Positions 1 through 8,027 are shown, counted from the first letter of the stretch. The stretch is 49,757 bases of DNA from an uncultured Thermomicrobia bacterium (GCA_937968015.1 CALBSO010000056.1:1-49757), one strand, 5' to 3'. Notes: generated by a model from the sequence alone, not told the origin. Translations and numbers: made by a program.

Positions 1-1
1 C

Positions 2-229
2 CCCCAGGACGACGTGGACGAACTGCACATCATCGAGCGGTGGCTGCATCATCATGCCGATGAGCCGGGGCAGTTTCCCTTGCCGGAGGAGCGCGATTCC
101 GCCGCCGGTTGGTGGGCGCTCGCGGAATCCCTCGTCGCCTACAATGCCGCCGCCGAGGACTGGGCCAGGGCCGATCTCGACGCTGTGTTGCTGGAAGAAG
201 ACGAGGCATTCGCGGAGAATTCGGAGTAA
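2..229 (+). CDS. C-terminal fragment of an unrecognised protein (truncated by window edge)
   Basis: The frame is open from base 2 with no stop upstream and ends at TAA 227-229, so this is most likely the last ~75 residues of a longer protein. A GTG at 14 exists but has no upstream Shine-Dalgarno that can be judged. The fragment is acidic and hydrophilic, with a motif IIERWLHHHADEPG and an acidic tail (LLEEDEAFAENSE). It has no membrane segment. I do not recognise the family. A tail of a nuclease-type protein is only a guess and is not claimed. Confidence 0.5.
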   Translation, partial: PQDDVDELHIIERWLHHHADEPGQFPLPEERDSAAGWWALAESLVAYNAAAEDWARADLDAVLLEEDEAFAENSE

Positions 230-467
230 GAGAGGGTGACGTGATCGTCAAAAATAAAGTCTTCGCCAGCAATGCGGAGAGAACCAACCCCTCGCAAATA
301 ATGGCAAACTCTCGTCGCTGACTCGGCCCGGCTGGCGTAACGCGTTACCCGCCGATCGAGGCAGAACGTCCGGCGCGCGAAGGTCTTCACCGGAATTTCA
401 TCATCGCTCGATACCTTAAGGGAGTGTTCCGCGCATTGGGCCGGACGCGTGGGACAAAAGGAAATGC

Positions 468-1124
468 ATGTACATTTTCAGCTCTCTCGGCCACACCATT
501 CTCGCGCTGTTCGCGGCATACGAGTTTCCCACGCTCTTTGGGCTGATCCTCGTTGAAGAGATGGGCCTGCCGCTCCCCCTGCCGGGCGACGTGCTCATCG
601 CCTACGCGGGCGGACGTGCGGGGCACACGCCCCTTAATGCCGTGGCCGTGATCGGTGTCGTGGCCCTCGCTGCGACGGTGGGGTCGTCACTCTTGTATCT
701 ATTCGCGCGCCACTGCGGACCTGGGGTGATCGCGAAGCTCCATCGCATCCTCCACCTGCGCCCCGAACGCATCGCCCGCGCGCAGACATGGTTCCAGCGG
801 CACGGCTCGGTCGCCATCGTCCTCGGGCGATTGATCCCGGGGCTGCGGACGCCGACCAGCGTGATGGCGGGACTCTCCGATGTATCCTATCGCGTTTTCC
901 TCCCCAGTACGGCGCTCGCGGCGGTGATCTGGTCGGCGTTCTACTATTTCGCCGGCACCGCCCTCCACCGACTCTGGGCGCCGCTCACGCGCTGGGCCGG
1001 GGAGGACCCGGAGCAAGCGGTCAGCATCGTCGTCTTCGGCTCGGCAATGCTCGCTTTCGGGTGGTGGCTGCGGCATCACAACGTCTCCCCGCGCAGCCAG
1101 CAGCCCGGCGGGCTCACGTCGTGA
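468..1124 (+). CDS. DedA/SNARE-associated family inner-membrane protein
   Basis: The 218-aa polytopic protein has the DedA layout. The early motif EEMGLPLPLPGDVLIAYAG corresponds to the family's E-x3-P-x2-P-x-E/D reentrant segment. The basic motif with conserved Gly/Arg/Pro (GRLIPGLRTPTSVMAG, ~residues 122-137) matches the F/G-R-x3-G-x-R signature. C-terminal hydrophobic segments follow. DedA proteins are thought to act as lipid (undecaprenyl-phosphate or phospholipid) scramblases/flippases and support membrane potential and drug tolerance. The ATG at 468 is preceded by AAAAGGAAA at good spacing. It lies just upstream of a two-component system, in keeping with an envelope role, but has its own upstream region. 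The exact substrate is unknown. Confidence 0.9.
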   Translation: MYIFSSLGHTILALFAAYEFPTLFGLILVEEMGLPLPLPGDVLIAYAGGRAGHTPLNAVAVIGVVALAATVGSSLLYLFARHCGPGVIAKLHRILHLRPERIARAQTWFQRHGSVAIVLGRLIPGLRTPTSVMAGLSDVSYRVFLPSTALAAVIWSAFYYFAGTALHRLWAPLTRWAGEDPEQAVSIVVFGSAMLAFGWWLRHHNVSPRSQQPGGLTS

Positions 1125-1211
1125 TTACACCCGCCCTGCCGGTATGCCCTCTCCGCCGCTTGCTGCTTTGCGTGGCCCCGCTCTTCGTCGCGTTCGGGAT
1201 CGCCCGCTGAA

Positions 1212-1240
1212 TTCATCGCGATTTCATCTTGTACGATGAT
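1212..1240 (+). promoter_or_regulatory. Direct-repeat box upstream of the two-component operon (putative autoregulatory site)
   Basis: TTCAT occurs at 1212-1216 and again at 1223-1227, an 11-bp period typical of OmpR/PhoB-family half-sites. The sequence TTCATCGCGATTTCAT is nearly the same as boxes at 3502, 7441 and 8028. A weak -10 candidate (TACGAT, 1232-1237) follows. The spacing to the -10 differs from the other three promoters. Autoregulation is inferred. Confidence 0.5.
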
Positions 1241-1266
1241 CCTGCGGGTACGTGGAGGGAACAGGG

Positions 1267-1947
1267 ATGCGTATCCTCGTGGTCGAAGACGAACATAAGA
1301 TCGCCGCCTTTCTGCAGCGCGGGCTGGTGGAAGAGGGTTACGCGGTCGATCTCGCCTACGACGGCGATGAGGCGCTGGACTGGTATGCCATCGCACCCTA
1401 TGACCTCATCGTCCTCGATGTCCTGTTGCCCAAGCGCTCCGGCATCGCGGTGTGCCGCACATTGCGTCAGCGCGGCGCGCACATCCCCATCTTGATGCTG
1501 ACAGCCCGCGATGCGATCGAGGATCGGGTCGCGGGGCTCGACGCCGGCGCGGACGATTACCTCGTCAAACCCTTCGCCTTCAGCGAACTCCTCGCCCGCA
1601 TCCGCGCGCTCCTGCGCCGCGAACCGACAAGCCAGCCGCTCGTCCTGCAGGTTGAGGACCTGACGCTCGATCCCGCCACGCATGTGGTGACGCGGGCCGG
1701 CGAGGAGATCTCGCTCGCGAACAAGGAATACCAGATCCTTGAATATCTGATGCGCAACGCGAATCGCGTGCTCACGCGCACGATGATCGCCGAACACGCC
1801 TGGGATTACGAGTTTGACCGTGACAGCAACGTGATTGACGTGCATATCCGCACGCTGCGGCGCAAACTCGACGAGCCGAACCCCGTCAAACTGATCCACA
1901 CCGTGCGCGGCGTCGGCTATCGGCTCACCCGTGGGGATGATGGGTAA
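1267..1947 (+). CDS. OmpR/PhoB-family response regulator
   Basis: The 226-aa protein has an N-terminal receiver domain with acidic pocket E7-D8, phospho-acceptor D51 (LIVLDVLLP), the Thr-Ala switch (LMLTARD) and the conserved Lys (DYLVKPF). The C-terminal winged-helix DNA-binding domain contains the typical NVIDVHIRTLRRKLD and GVGYRL motifs. The ATG at 1267 is chosen because GGAGG at 1255-1259 sits 7 nt upstream; an in-frame GTG at 1252 overlaps that site. The histidine kinase gene begins at the base after the stop, so the two are co-translated partners. A direct-repeat box 40-55 nt upstream suggests that it controls its own operon and neighbouring genes. The signal is unknown. Confidence 0.96.
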   Translation: MRILVVEDEHKIAAFLQRGLVEEGYAVDLAYDGDEALDWYAIAPYDLIVLDVLLPKRSGIAVCRTLRQRGAHIPILMLTARDAIEDRVAGLDAGADDYLVKPFAFSELLARIRALLRREPTSQPLVLQVEDLTLDPATHVVTRAGEEISLANKEYQILEYLMRNANRVLTRTMIAEHAWDYEFDRDSNVIDVHIRTLRRKLDEPNPVKLIHTVRGVGYRLTRGDDG

Positions 1948-3408
1948 GTGCGACCGCTGACTTCGCATCTCTTGTGGCAGTCACTGCGGCTGCGGCTGAC
2001 ACTCTGGTACGTCATCCTGCTGACCGCTGTCCTGCTCGCCTTCAGCGGCGTCTTGTATGTACGCCTCAATTCGACCTTACATAGAAATCTCGACGACGCG
2101 CTTCATACCCAGGCCGACCTGCTGACCGGGACGATTGTGAGCGACAACGGACGGCTCGCCCTTGACCCCACGCGGCTAGTTGTGGATCGCAATCAAGGCG
2201 AACATTTCACCCGGCTGTACAACGCCATGGGTGGTCTCATCAGCAATGATACGGCGGGCCTGGACACCGTCCCCTCGCTCCCACATGACGTTGCGGCGGC
2301 GGAGCGGGGCGTTGCGACGACTCGCTCGATCACGGCGGGAGGCACGCACTTGCGCGTGCTGACCATGCCGCTCCCGCCGCCGAACCATGGCGTGCTGCAG
2401 ATCGGCCTCTCCGAGGACGACATCCGCGACACGATTACCACCCTGTTCGCGATTCTCGCCACCTTAGTCCCCGTGACATTGCTCATTGCCAGCGGCGGAG
2501 GCCTGTTCCTGGCCCGGCGCGCCCTCGCGCCCGTGGACCAAATGACTCAGGCAGCGTACGCCATCGAGGCCTCGGGGCTCCACGAGCGGCTCCCGGAGCC
2601 GCCGACGCGTGACGAGATCGGGCGGCTCGCCCGTACCCTAAACGCCTTAATCAGCCGGTTGGAGGCGGCGTTCGCGCGGCAGCGCCAGTTCACGGCGGAC
2701 GCCTCCCACGAACTCCGCACGCCCTTGACGATCATGCAGGGCGAACTCGATGTGACGCTCCGTCGGAAGCGCACGCCACAGGAATATCAGGCAACCCTGA
2801 CGGAGGTGCGCGAGCAGGTCGTCCAGTTGCAGCGGCTGACGGCGGACCTTCTCCTCCTCGCCCGCGATGACGGCTCCACGCCCCCGCCTGCCGTCACGCT
2901 CGACCTTGCACTGGTGGCGAAACTAGGGTATGAGCAATTGCTCCCGCTCGCCGCGGCGCGCGCGCAGACCCTCACCCTGATCGCGCCGCATCCTGTCATG
3001 GTGAAGGGCATCGAAGGCGACCTCGAACGCCTCTTCCGCAATCTCGTGGAGAACGCGATCCGCTACACGCCGGAGCACGGCACGATCACCGTGGCCGTGC
3101 ATCGCGCGGGATCATCTGCCCAAGTGATTGTGCGGGACACGGGTGTGGGTATTGACGCGACGGCGCTTCCCCATCTCTTCGACCGATTTTACCGCGCGGA
3201 CAGTGGGCGCAATCGCGCGGAAGGCGGCACGGGATTGGGGCTTGCGATCGCGCAATCCATCGTGCAGCGCCATAAGGGCGCGATCGTGGTCGAAAGTGTC
3301 GTGGGCAAGGGAAGCATCTTCACCGTCACGTTGCCACTGGCAGTGGGCGCCGCCGGCCCGGTATCGAACAACCCGGCGGGCGCGGCCCCCGCAAAGAATC
3401 CGGCATGA
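1948..3408 (+). CDS. Membrane-bound sensor histidine kinase
   Basis: The 486-aa protein has TM1 at about residues 19-40 and a ~120-residue extracytoplasmic sensor region. TM2 lies at about 165-188, followed by a HAMP linker. HisKA carries the phospho-acceptor H254 in DASHELRTPL. A HATPase domain follows with an N box (NLVENAIRYTP), G1 box (DTGVGID), F box (FDRFYR) and G2 box (GTGLGLAI). The start is GTG 1948, immediately after the regulator's stop, which implies tight coupling. The kinase phosphorylates the adjacent regulator. The sensor region has no named domain that I recognise. Context (DedA, exporters, small secreted proteins) suggests envelope or peptide stress as the cue. A Pro/Ala-rich tail ends the protein. 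Confidence 0.95.
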   Translation: MRPLTSHLLWQSLRLRLTLWYVILLTAVLLAFSGVLYVRLNSTLHRNLDDALHTQADLLTGTIVSDNGRLALDPTRLVVDRNQGEHFTRLYNAMGGLISNDTAGLDTVPSLPHDVAAAERGVATTRSITAGGTHLRVLTMPLPPPNHGVLQIGLSEDDIRDTITTLFAILATLVPVTLLIASGGGLFLARRALAPVDQMTQAAYAIEASGLHERLPEPPTRDEIGRLARTLNALISRLEAAFARQRQFTADASHELRTPLTIMQGELDVTLRRKRTPQEYQATLTEVREQVVQLQRLTADLLLLARDDGSTPPPAVTLDLALVAKLGYEQLLPLAAARAQTLTLIAPHPVMVKGIEGDLERLFRNLVENAIRYTPEHGTITVAVHRAGSSAQVIVRDTGVGIDATALPHLFDRFYRADSGRNRAEGGTGLGLAIAQSIVQRHKGAIVVESVVGKGSIFTVTLPLAVGAAGPVSNNPAGAAPAKNPA

Positions 3409-3496
3409 GCCTTCACCTCCTTCTCAGCAGTCTTTCGATGCACGTATGGATCGCCTCGTTACACGCCCATTGAGAAAACTGAAGAAGATTGCCCCG

Positions 3497-3533
3497 TTCA
3501 TTTCATCGCGATTTTAGGCTGGCCCGCTATGCT
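3497..3533 (+). promoter_or_regulatory. Promoter with response-regulator-like box (small secreted protein A)
   Basis: TTCATCGCGATTTTAG at 3502-3517 occupies the -35 region of a -10 element TATGCT at 3528-3533, with no good -35 hexamer. An extra TTCAT lies at 3497-3501. The distance from box start to -10 start is 26 bp, the same as at 7441 and 8028. The geometry suits a class-II-type activator of the OmpR family. The regulator's identity is inferred. Confidence 0.6.
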
Positions 3534-3653
3534 CGTCCCAGTGGATGACGCGTAAGGCTGTCAGCATGGCGGCACCGACACTCTGAGGAGTACACGGAAT
3601 CCACTGGGACATATTGGAGTCGTCGCGTATGGAACGCGACGCGAGAGCAAAGG

Positions 3654-4037
3654 ATGGATGACATGATCAATCGCAGGAAACTGGCGGCAGGCCTCGGTGG
3701 CTTAACACTCATGCTCGGTACGCTGGGTGGCGGGATTGCCATCAGCGCGGCGGGGCCGGCGACGAACACCGAAGCCACGGAGGCGCCAATTGACCCATCT
3801 ACGGTCACGACGACTGCCGACCAGGCCAAAGCGGCCGTTTTGGTGAAGTATCCGGGCGGAAAGATCGGCCAGGTCGAACTGCAAGATGAGAACGGGGCGC
3901 TCGTCTGGGGCGTCATCGTGACTGATACGAGTGGCAAGGCTCATGATGTCAAGGTTGCCGGCAACAGCAATCAGGTCGTCAGCGACCAATCCGATGATGG
4001 CGCCGAGGGCCCTGGCGCGCCGGAAGTCGGGAACTAA
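3654..4037 (+). CDS. Small secreted PepSY-like protein A
   Basis: The 127-aa protein begins with a signal sequence carrying twin arginines (INRRKLAAGLGGLTLMLGT), possibly Tat-type. A mature domain from about residue 55 resembles PepSY: an Ala-rich helix followed by YPGGKIGQVEL and a strand pattern ALVWGVIVTDTSGKAHDVKV, then an acidic C-terminus. PepSY domains are often extracellular modulators of proteases or sensor proteins. Its first 35 residues match the protein at 7565 at 34 positions, but the mature parts are unrelated. The upstream promoter box is also duplicated. The start is ATG 3654 after an AAAGG stretch; an internal ATG at 3663 is possible. It lies directly downstream of the histidine kinase and could be a feedback ligand, which is speculation. 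Confidence 0.8.
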   Translation: MDDMINRRKLAAGLGGLTLMLGTLGGGIAISAAGPATNTEATEAPIDPSTVTTTADQAKAAVLVKYPGGKIGQVELQDENGALVWGVIVTDTSGKAHDVKVAGNSNQVVSDQSDDGAEGPGAPEVGN

Positions 4038-4048
4038 CCACTACCGCT

Positions 4049-4075
4049 CGACGCCGACCGGTGCCATCGGCGTCG
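4049..4075 (+). terminator. Intercistronic hairpin (possible attenuator)
   Basis: Perfect 9-bp arms CGACGCCGA (4049-4057) and TCGGCGTCG (4067-4075) enclose a 9-nt loop. There is no T-tract, so it is more likely a processing or attenuation hairpin between the secreted protein A gene and the 38-aa peptide gene than a strong terminator. Confidence 0.45.
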
Positions 4076-4108
4076 GGAGAACTCCGGCACGGAAAGGAGG
4101 TGAGTGTG

Positions 4109-4225
4109 ATGGAGACTGAAGCGATCGGTAACGAGACCGAGGTGGCGAATGACCCGGCGGGCGATCCGGCAGGTGGTCTGGACAGCAATGTCGACTTCCA
4201 GGGAGACCAGCAGGGCGAAAACTAA
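4109..4225 (+). CDS. Predicted 38-aa acidic peptide
   Basis: This short ORF sits behind a near-perfect Shine-Dalgarno (AAAGGAGGTGA, 4093-4103). It can start at GTG 4106 or ATG 4109 and stops at TAA 4223-4225. The peptide begins METEAIGNETEVANDP and ends FQGDQQGEN. It has 10 Asp/Glu, only one Asn-rich hydrophobic patch, no Cys, no Lys or Arg and no signal sequence. It lies between the secreted protein A gene and an ABC exporter, and its D/G/Q/E composition recalls the tail of the secreted protein at 7565. It could be an exported signal peptide or a RiPP-like leader, or a cytoplasmic micro-protein; none of these is shown. The ribosome-binding site and a hairpin just after the stop support a real gene. 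Confidence 0.6.
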   Translation: METEAIGNETEVANDPAGDPAGGLDSNVDFQGDQQGEN

Positions 4226-4238
4226 GCCGCCATCCAAT

Positions 4239-4265
4239 GGGGTCGCCACCAGGCGGCCCCCCTTT
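4239..4265 (+). terminator. Terminator-like hairpin after the 38-aa ORF
   Basis: GGGGTCGCC (4239-4247) pairs with GGCGGCCCC (4252-4260) with one G-T wobble and a 4-nt loop, followed by CCTTT. It separates the small-peptide gene from the ABC exporter and argues against any exporter start upstream of it. Confidence 0.5.
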
Positions 4266-4332
4266 CCGTCCCACGCAATGCTACGAATACACCGATGATC
4301 CCGATATGAGCAACGGAAAAGGATCCTTAGTA

Positions 4333-6177
4333 ATGTCCCTCCTCAAGCGATTCATGCCCCTTTTACGCCCCTACCGGCGCCAATTGTTTTTCGCGCTCTT
4401 TCTCGTCCTCTGGCGGCCGGTGCTCAATACAGCCAAAATCTGGCTGCTTAAGTTCGTCATTGATTCCGTCGTCCCGACACGCAATGATTACTTGCTACTG
4501 TTCATCTGTCTGGCCTATCTGCTCATCGCCTCGGTCAAGGGCATCTTCGTCTATACCAGCGGCGTGCTGACGAACTGGCTGGGTGGGTGCGTGACGACCG
4601 ACCTGCGGCGACAACTCTACGATCACCTGCAAGCGCTACCGATGAGCATCTTCGCGCGGCGACGCCCGGGCGATCTGCTCACCCGCCTGACGGGTGATAC
4701 CGCCGCGATGGAGGGGCTGCTGATCGCGGTGGTAACCGAAGGAGTGGGCGCCGCGCTCACCATTCTCTTCTTTGCTGGCATGCTTGTCTACCTGGACCCG
4801 CGCCTGGCAGCGCTTGGCCTACTCGTCATTCCGGTCCTCGCTTTCTCCATCTACCGGTACAATGCGCGCAGTAGGGAAACGGCGCGCGCGGTCCGGCGGG
4901 AGGCGAGCGCGCTGGCGAGCCTGACGGAGGAGACGCTGGGGGCGATGCCCCTAATCAAGGCATATGGCCGGGAGCCATACGAGCGCGGTCGCTTCGCCCA
5001 ACAGGTCGTGCGCAACCTGCGCACCCGCGTCGCCGCCGCCCGCGTGCAGGCGCTCTTCCAACCGACCAGCGAGCTGGTCACGACGAGCGGCATGGTTGTC
5101 GTGCTTTGGGTCGGCGTCCACGAACTCTTCGCGGGGCGCATCACGCTTGGCGGCCTGGTCGTCTTTCTCGGCTACCTCGGCTCGCTCTACGCTCCTCTGT
5201 TGACACTGAGCCGACTCAGCGGCACCCTCCAGAAAGCGTTGGCAGGGGCCGAGCGCGTGACCGAGTTACTCGATCTGGGAACTGAAGCACGCGATAAACC
5301 GGGCGCGCACGCGTTACCGCCCGTGGGTGACATCGTTCCTGCGGGCAACATCCCCACGCGGTTGCATAGCGGGCGGGGCGCCGATGGAGCGGGGTCGCCC
5401 AACGGGATCGTGTTCGACAATGTGACCTTCGGCTATGACCCCACACAACCGGTGCTGCGCGATCTCTCCCTCTCGGTGCATCCGGGAGAACTCGTCGCGC
5501 TCGTTGGTCCGAGCGGCGCGGGCAAGAGCACCTTGCTCAATCTGCTTTTGCGCTTCGCGGATCCGGATCGCGGCGCGGTGCTGCTCCATGGGCATGACCT
5601 CCGCGATCTGACGCTCGCCTCGTTACGTGCCCAATTCGCAATCGTCCTCCAGGACCCGCTCATCTTTCGGGGCACGGTCCGCGACAACATCCGCTATGGC
5701 CGACTGGAAGCGACGGACGAAGAGGTGGCCGCTGCCGCCGAGGCGGCCGGCGCGGCCACGTTTATTGCCGAATTACCGCAGGGCTACGATACCGAGGTCG
5801 GACCGCGCGGCGCGCAACTCTCGGGGGGGCAACGCCAGCGCCTCGCGATTGCCCGCGCCATCCTACGCGACGCGCCAATCCTGCTCCTCGATGAGGCCAC
5901 TGCCGCGCTCGATACCCTGGCTGAGGCACGACTACGTGAGACCCTGACCCGTCTGCAACGGGGCAGGACAATCATCCTCGTCGCTCACCGGCTCTCGACC
6001 GCGCGCTGGGCAGACCGCATTGTGGTGCTCGATCAGGGCCAGATCGTCGAGATGGGCACCCACGACGCGTTGTTAGTCGCAGGCGGACTCTACCACCAAC
6101 TCTCTCACGCGCAGGACGATGGAGCTACCGCCTCGGCGGTATCGGATACGACGTCCTTCCTCGCCATTCGTCCCTGA
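4333..6177 (+). CDS. ABC exporter, fused transmembrane and ATPase domains (MsbA/MDR-like)
   Basis: The 614-aa half-transporter has six TM helices over about residues 1-310, with the coupling motif RPGDLLTRLTGDT. The nucleotide-binding domain follows, with Walker A GPSGAGKST, Q-loop VLQDPLIF, signature LSGGQRQRLAIARA, Walker B ILLLDEAT and switch His (LVAHRLST). An unusually long linker of about 45 residues, rich in Gly/Pro/Ala, sits between the domains. It would act as a homodimer exporting lipids, drugs or peptides. ATG 4333 is preferred because AAAAGGAT lies 10 nt upstream; an ATG at 4306 and a longer frame reaching into the preceding hairpin are less likely. There is no C39 peptidase domain. 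The neighbouring 38-aa ORF makes a peptide cargo possible but unproven. Confidence 0.93.
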   Translation: MSLLKRFMPLLRPYRRQLFFALFLVLWRPVLNTAKIWLLKFVIDSVVPTRNDYLLLFICLAYLLIASVKGIFVYTSGVLTNWLGGCVTTDLRRQLYDHLQALPMSIFARRRPGDLLTRLTGDTAAMEGLLIAVVTEGVGAALTILFFAGMLVYLDPRLAALGLLVIPVLAFSIYRYNARSRETARAVRREASALASLTEETLGAMPLIKAYGREPYERGRFAQQVVRNLRTRVAAARVQALFQPTSELVTTSGMVVVLWVGVHELFAGRITLGGLVVFLGYLGSLYAPLLTLSRLSGTLQKALAGAERVTELLDLGTEARDKPGAHALPPVGDIVPAGNIPTRLHSGRGADGAGSPNGIVFDNVTFGYDPTQPVLRDLSLSVHPGELVALVGPSGAGKSTLLNLLLRFADPDRGAVLLHGHDLRDLTLASLRAQFAIVLQDPLIFRGTVRDNIRYGRLEATDEEVAAAAEAAGAATFIAELPQGYDTEVGPRGAQLSGGQRQRLAIARAILRDAPILLLDEATAALDTLAEARLRETLTRLQRGRTIILVAHRLSTARWADRIVVLDQGQIVEMGTHDALLVAGGLYHQLSHAQDDGATASAVSDTTSFLAIRP

Positions 6178-6238
6178 GGATCGGTGACAATCGAAGGATG
6201 ACCCGCGGCGATGCACGTCTGGACTTGCAGTCTCTGCC

Positions 6239-6282
6239 GCAAAGGAATGGAGGGTGAGGTCGCTCACCCTCCATTCCTTTGC
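6239..6282. terminator. Perfect 20-bp inverted repeat between convergent genes
   Basis: The arms at 6239-6258 and 6263-6282 are perfectly complementary with a 4-nt loop (GTCG). The repeat lies between the ABC exporter (ending 6177) and the minus-strand Cys-rich protein gene (ending 6398). It probably ends transcription from both sides, although neither side has a strong T-run. A repetitive palindrome is the alternative. Confidence 0.6.
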
Positions 6283-6397
6283 TTCGCCGTTCCATTCTCC
6301 GTGCAGCGAGGTGAAAGCCGGGAGGAATGGCATCGCCGCGATCGTCGTTGCGCACTCAGGGCGGTCGGCGAAGTCGCGGCGATGCTTCGTCTTCCGG

Positions 6398-6946
6398 TCA
6401 GCGAGACCGGAAGACCGGCTGCCTGGTTGACGAGCAGAAATATTGGCCGGTATTGAGAGTGAGGCTGATCTTTCCGTCTGAGCAGAACCGGCTATCGTTG
6501 TAGTAGTAGGTGTCGCCGACGATTGTGCCACTCCCATTGGCGGGCAGCACGCACGTCGAGAGGGTGCAGCGGGAATGGTTATACCGATACCCATTCACCG
6601 GGGCAGCCACGCTACTGAACGGCATGGCATACGGCGACGCCCCATAGGAGACCGGGAAAATACGCTGCCCGGTGCTGCTGCAGACATCAATCAGTTCCCC
6701 ATACCGGGGATCCGTGACGACGGAAACCAAACCACGGACGCAGTAGCGGGGATCGGCATACGTCGTCCTATTGCCCGCGTACCTGTAGTCCGGGCTAGGC
6801 TGGCACATCGAGATGCCGCTGCAAGTCGCGCCAGGGGGAAAGGGAGCGGTGGCGCCGACTGCGGCGCTGCTTCCCAATGCGGCGATCAGCAGCGCCGCGC
6901 CGACGATGATGGCCGGGATGAGTCGATGAGTGTGATGGGTTCGCAT
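6398..6946 (-). CDS. Secreted Cys-rich protein with internal duplication
   Basis: The 182-aa protein has a clear Sec signal sequence (AAIIVG-like core, cleavage near SSAAVGATA). The mature region has eight Cys. Two stretches look like repeats of one ~35-residue unit: one around YADPRYC...VCSSTGQRIFP and one around YNDSRFC...YFCSSTRQPVF. Each has an (Y/N)D-x-R-(Y/F)-C start and a C-S-S-T end, so a disulfide-bonded duplicated module is likely. ATG 6946 is chosen because AAGGAGAT lies 4-11 nt upstream; a longer frame upstream has no ribosome site. I do not recognise the family. It is transcribed towards the ABC exporter and ends in a hairpin (6391-6413). Confidence 0.75.
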   Translation of the reverse strand: MRTHHTHRLIPAIIVGAALLIAALGSSAAVGATAPFPPGATCSGISMCQPSPDYRYAGNRTTYADPRYCVRGLVSVVTDPRYGELIDVCSSTGQRIFPVSYGASPYAMPFSSVAAPVNGYRYNHSRCTLSTCVLPANGSGTIVGDTYYYNDSRFCSDGKISLTLNTGQYFCSSTRQPVFRSR

Positions 6947-7564
6947 CTGTATCTCCTTCATAAATAGATATGGGACTTTGTCCCCGCAACTCCGGCTGCG
7001 CGTCGGCACGAGCGATTGCACGACAAGAGCCTCTCTGCACGATGCTCAGCGAGTATGGCGTCACGATCGTACGCCTTAGCGAACTTCTTAACTCCTCTCT
7101 GCCGCGCGCGGAGCGATTCCCGCGTAATGACGCCGCCATGTTTCCGATACATCCTGGAAAGCACGCGATTGCGCGCTCCGCCGTCTTCATCGTGCTGTGC
7201 ATGTGGCGATGCCCCACATCATGTGGCGCAGGAGACCGCCCTCTTTCGTATCTCCTCCATCCTACGCGGGCAAATTATAATTTCGATGAAATCAAACAGA
7301 AGGTTTCGGTGAAATAGTGGGCAGAGGCGCATGGCGGGAAGGACGGGATTGGGCCGCGCGATCACGGTCGAGAGCGCCTCGTGTGCGTCTCGCACCAATA
7401 CGCACCGATCGATAACCCTGAAGAAGATCGCTCCGTTCATTTCATCGCGACTTTAACTTGGCCCGCTATGCTTGTCAGGGAATGGCGCGTGAGGCCGTTT
7501 CGCACGGTTGTCCGCGGGGGTTAGTTTGATGGATCGCGCGTGGAACGCGACGCGAGAGGAAAGG
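6947..7564. other. Intergenic region, ~600 bp
   Basis: This region holds the upstream region of the Cys-rich protein gene (minus strand) and, from ~7417, a copy of the promoter and leader found upstream of 3654. Around 7260-7320 it is AT-richer (AAATTATAATTTCGATG). No convincing gene was found; short frames here lack ribosome-binding sites and domain features. Confidence 0.6.
7436..7472 (+). promoter_or_regulatory. Promoter with response-regulator-like box (small secreted protein B)
   Basis: TTCATCGCGACTTTAA begins at 7441, preceded by another TTCAT at 7436-7440. A -10 TATGCT lies at 7467-7472, 26 bp from the box start. The flanks (GAAGAAGATYGCYCCG before, GGCCCGCTATGCT after) match the region at 3481-3533, so this is a duplicated promoter. 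Confidence 0.6.
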
Positions 7565-7876
7565 ATGGATGACATGATCAATCGAAGGAAACTGGCGGCG
7601 GGCCTCGGTGGCTTGACGCTCTTGCTCGGTACGCTGGGTGGCGGGATTGCCATCAGCGCGGCAGGGCCGGATACGGGCACGCAAGTCGAGCAGGCGGACA
7701 CCGGAACTGCGGACGGCCCGGATACGGGCACGGCCCAGGATCAGCAGGGCGCGCAGGTGGAAGACAATACCCCTGACACGGGAACGGGCGCGCCAGACAC
7801 GGATAACGTGCAGAGCGATTCCGGTTCACAAGTGGAAGACGGCACGCCGGATGTATCCGGAGCCGTGACGCCGTAA
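7565..7876 (+). CDS. Small secreted protein B with acidic DTGT repeats
   Basis: The 103-aa protein starts with the same twin-Arg signal sequence as the protein at 3654 (34 of the first 35 residues identical; about 6 nucleotide differences in 105). The mature part is about 65 residues of low complexity. The unit (G/T/A)PDTGT recurs four times, with (A/S)QVE(D/Q) in between, and there is no Lys, Arg or Cys after the signal. The tail is strongly acidic and probably disordered; cation binding or a spacer role is possible. The start ATG 7565 follows GGAAAGG. A hairpin terminator follows the stop. I know of no named family. Confidence 0.75.
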   Translation: MDDMINRRKLAAGLGGLTLLLGTLGGGIAISAAGPDTGTQVEQADTGTADGPDTGTAQDQQGAQVEDNTPDTGTGAPDTDNVQSDSGSQVEDGTPDVSGAVTP

Positions 7877-7908
7877 TCGCGTCGCACCGTAACACAGGAC
7901 ATCCGCAT

Positions 7909-7940
7909 GGGAGGGCCAGCACGCTGGCCCTCCTCCTCTC
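7909..7940 (+). terminator. Rho-independent-like terminator
   Basis: GGAGGGCCAG pairs with CTGGCCCTCC (arms within 7910-7919 and 7924-7933, 4-nt loop CACG), followed by a pyrimidine-rich TCCTCTCT. It lies 33 bp after the stop of the gene at 7565. Confidence 0.65.
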
Positions 7941-8027
7941 TGCCACGATCCGTTCAATAGCTCCTCGATCGCGGCGCTTCCCATACGACCGACATCCCCT
8001 GATGCGGGGACGCGCCATGCGTCCCAC

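Noticed and set aside
241..321. 26-codon frame starting GTG after GAGAGGG
   Set aside because: The ribosome site is modest, the product has no signal sequence or domain, and no terminator follows; chance in an intergenic gap is likely.
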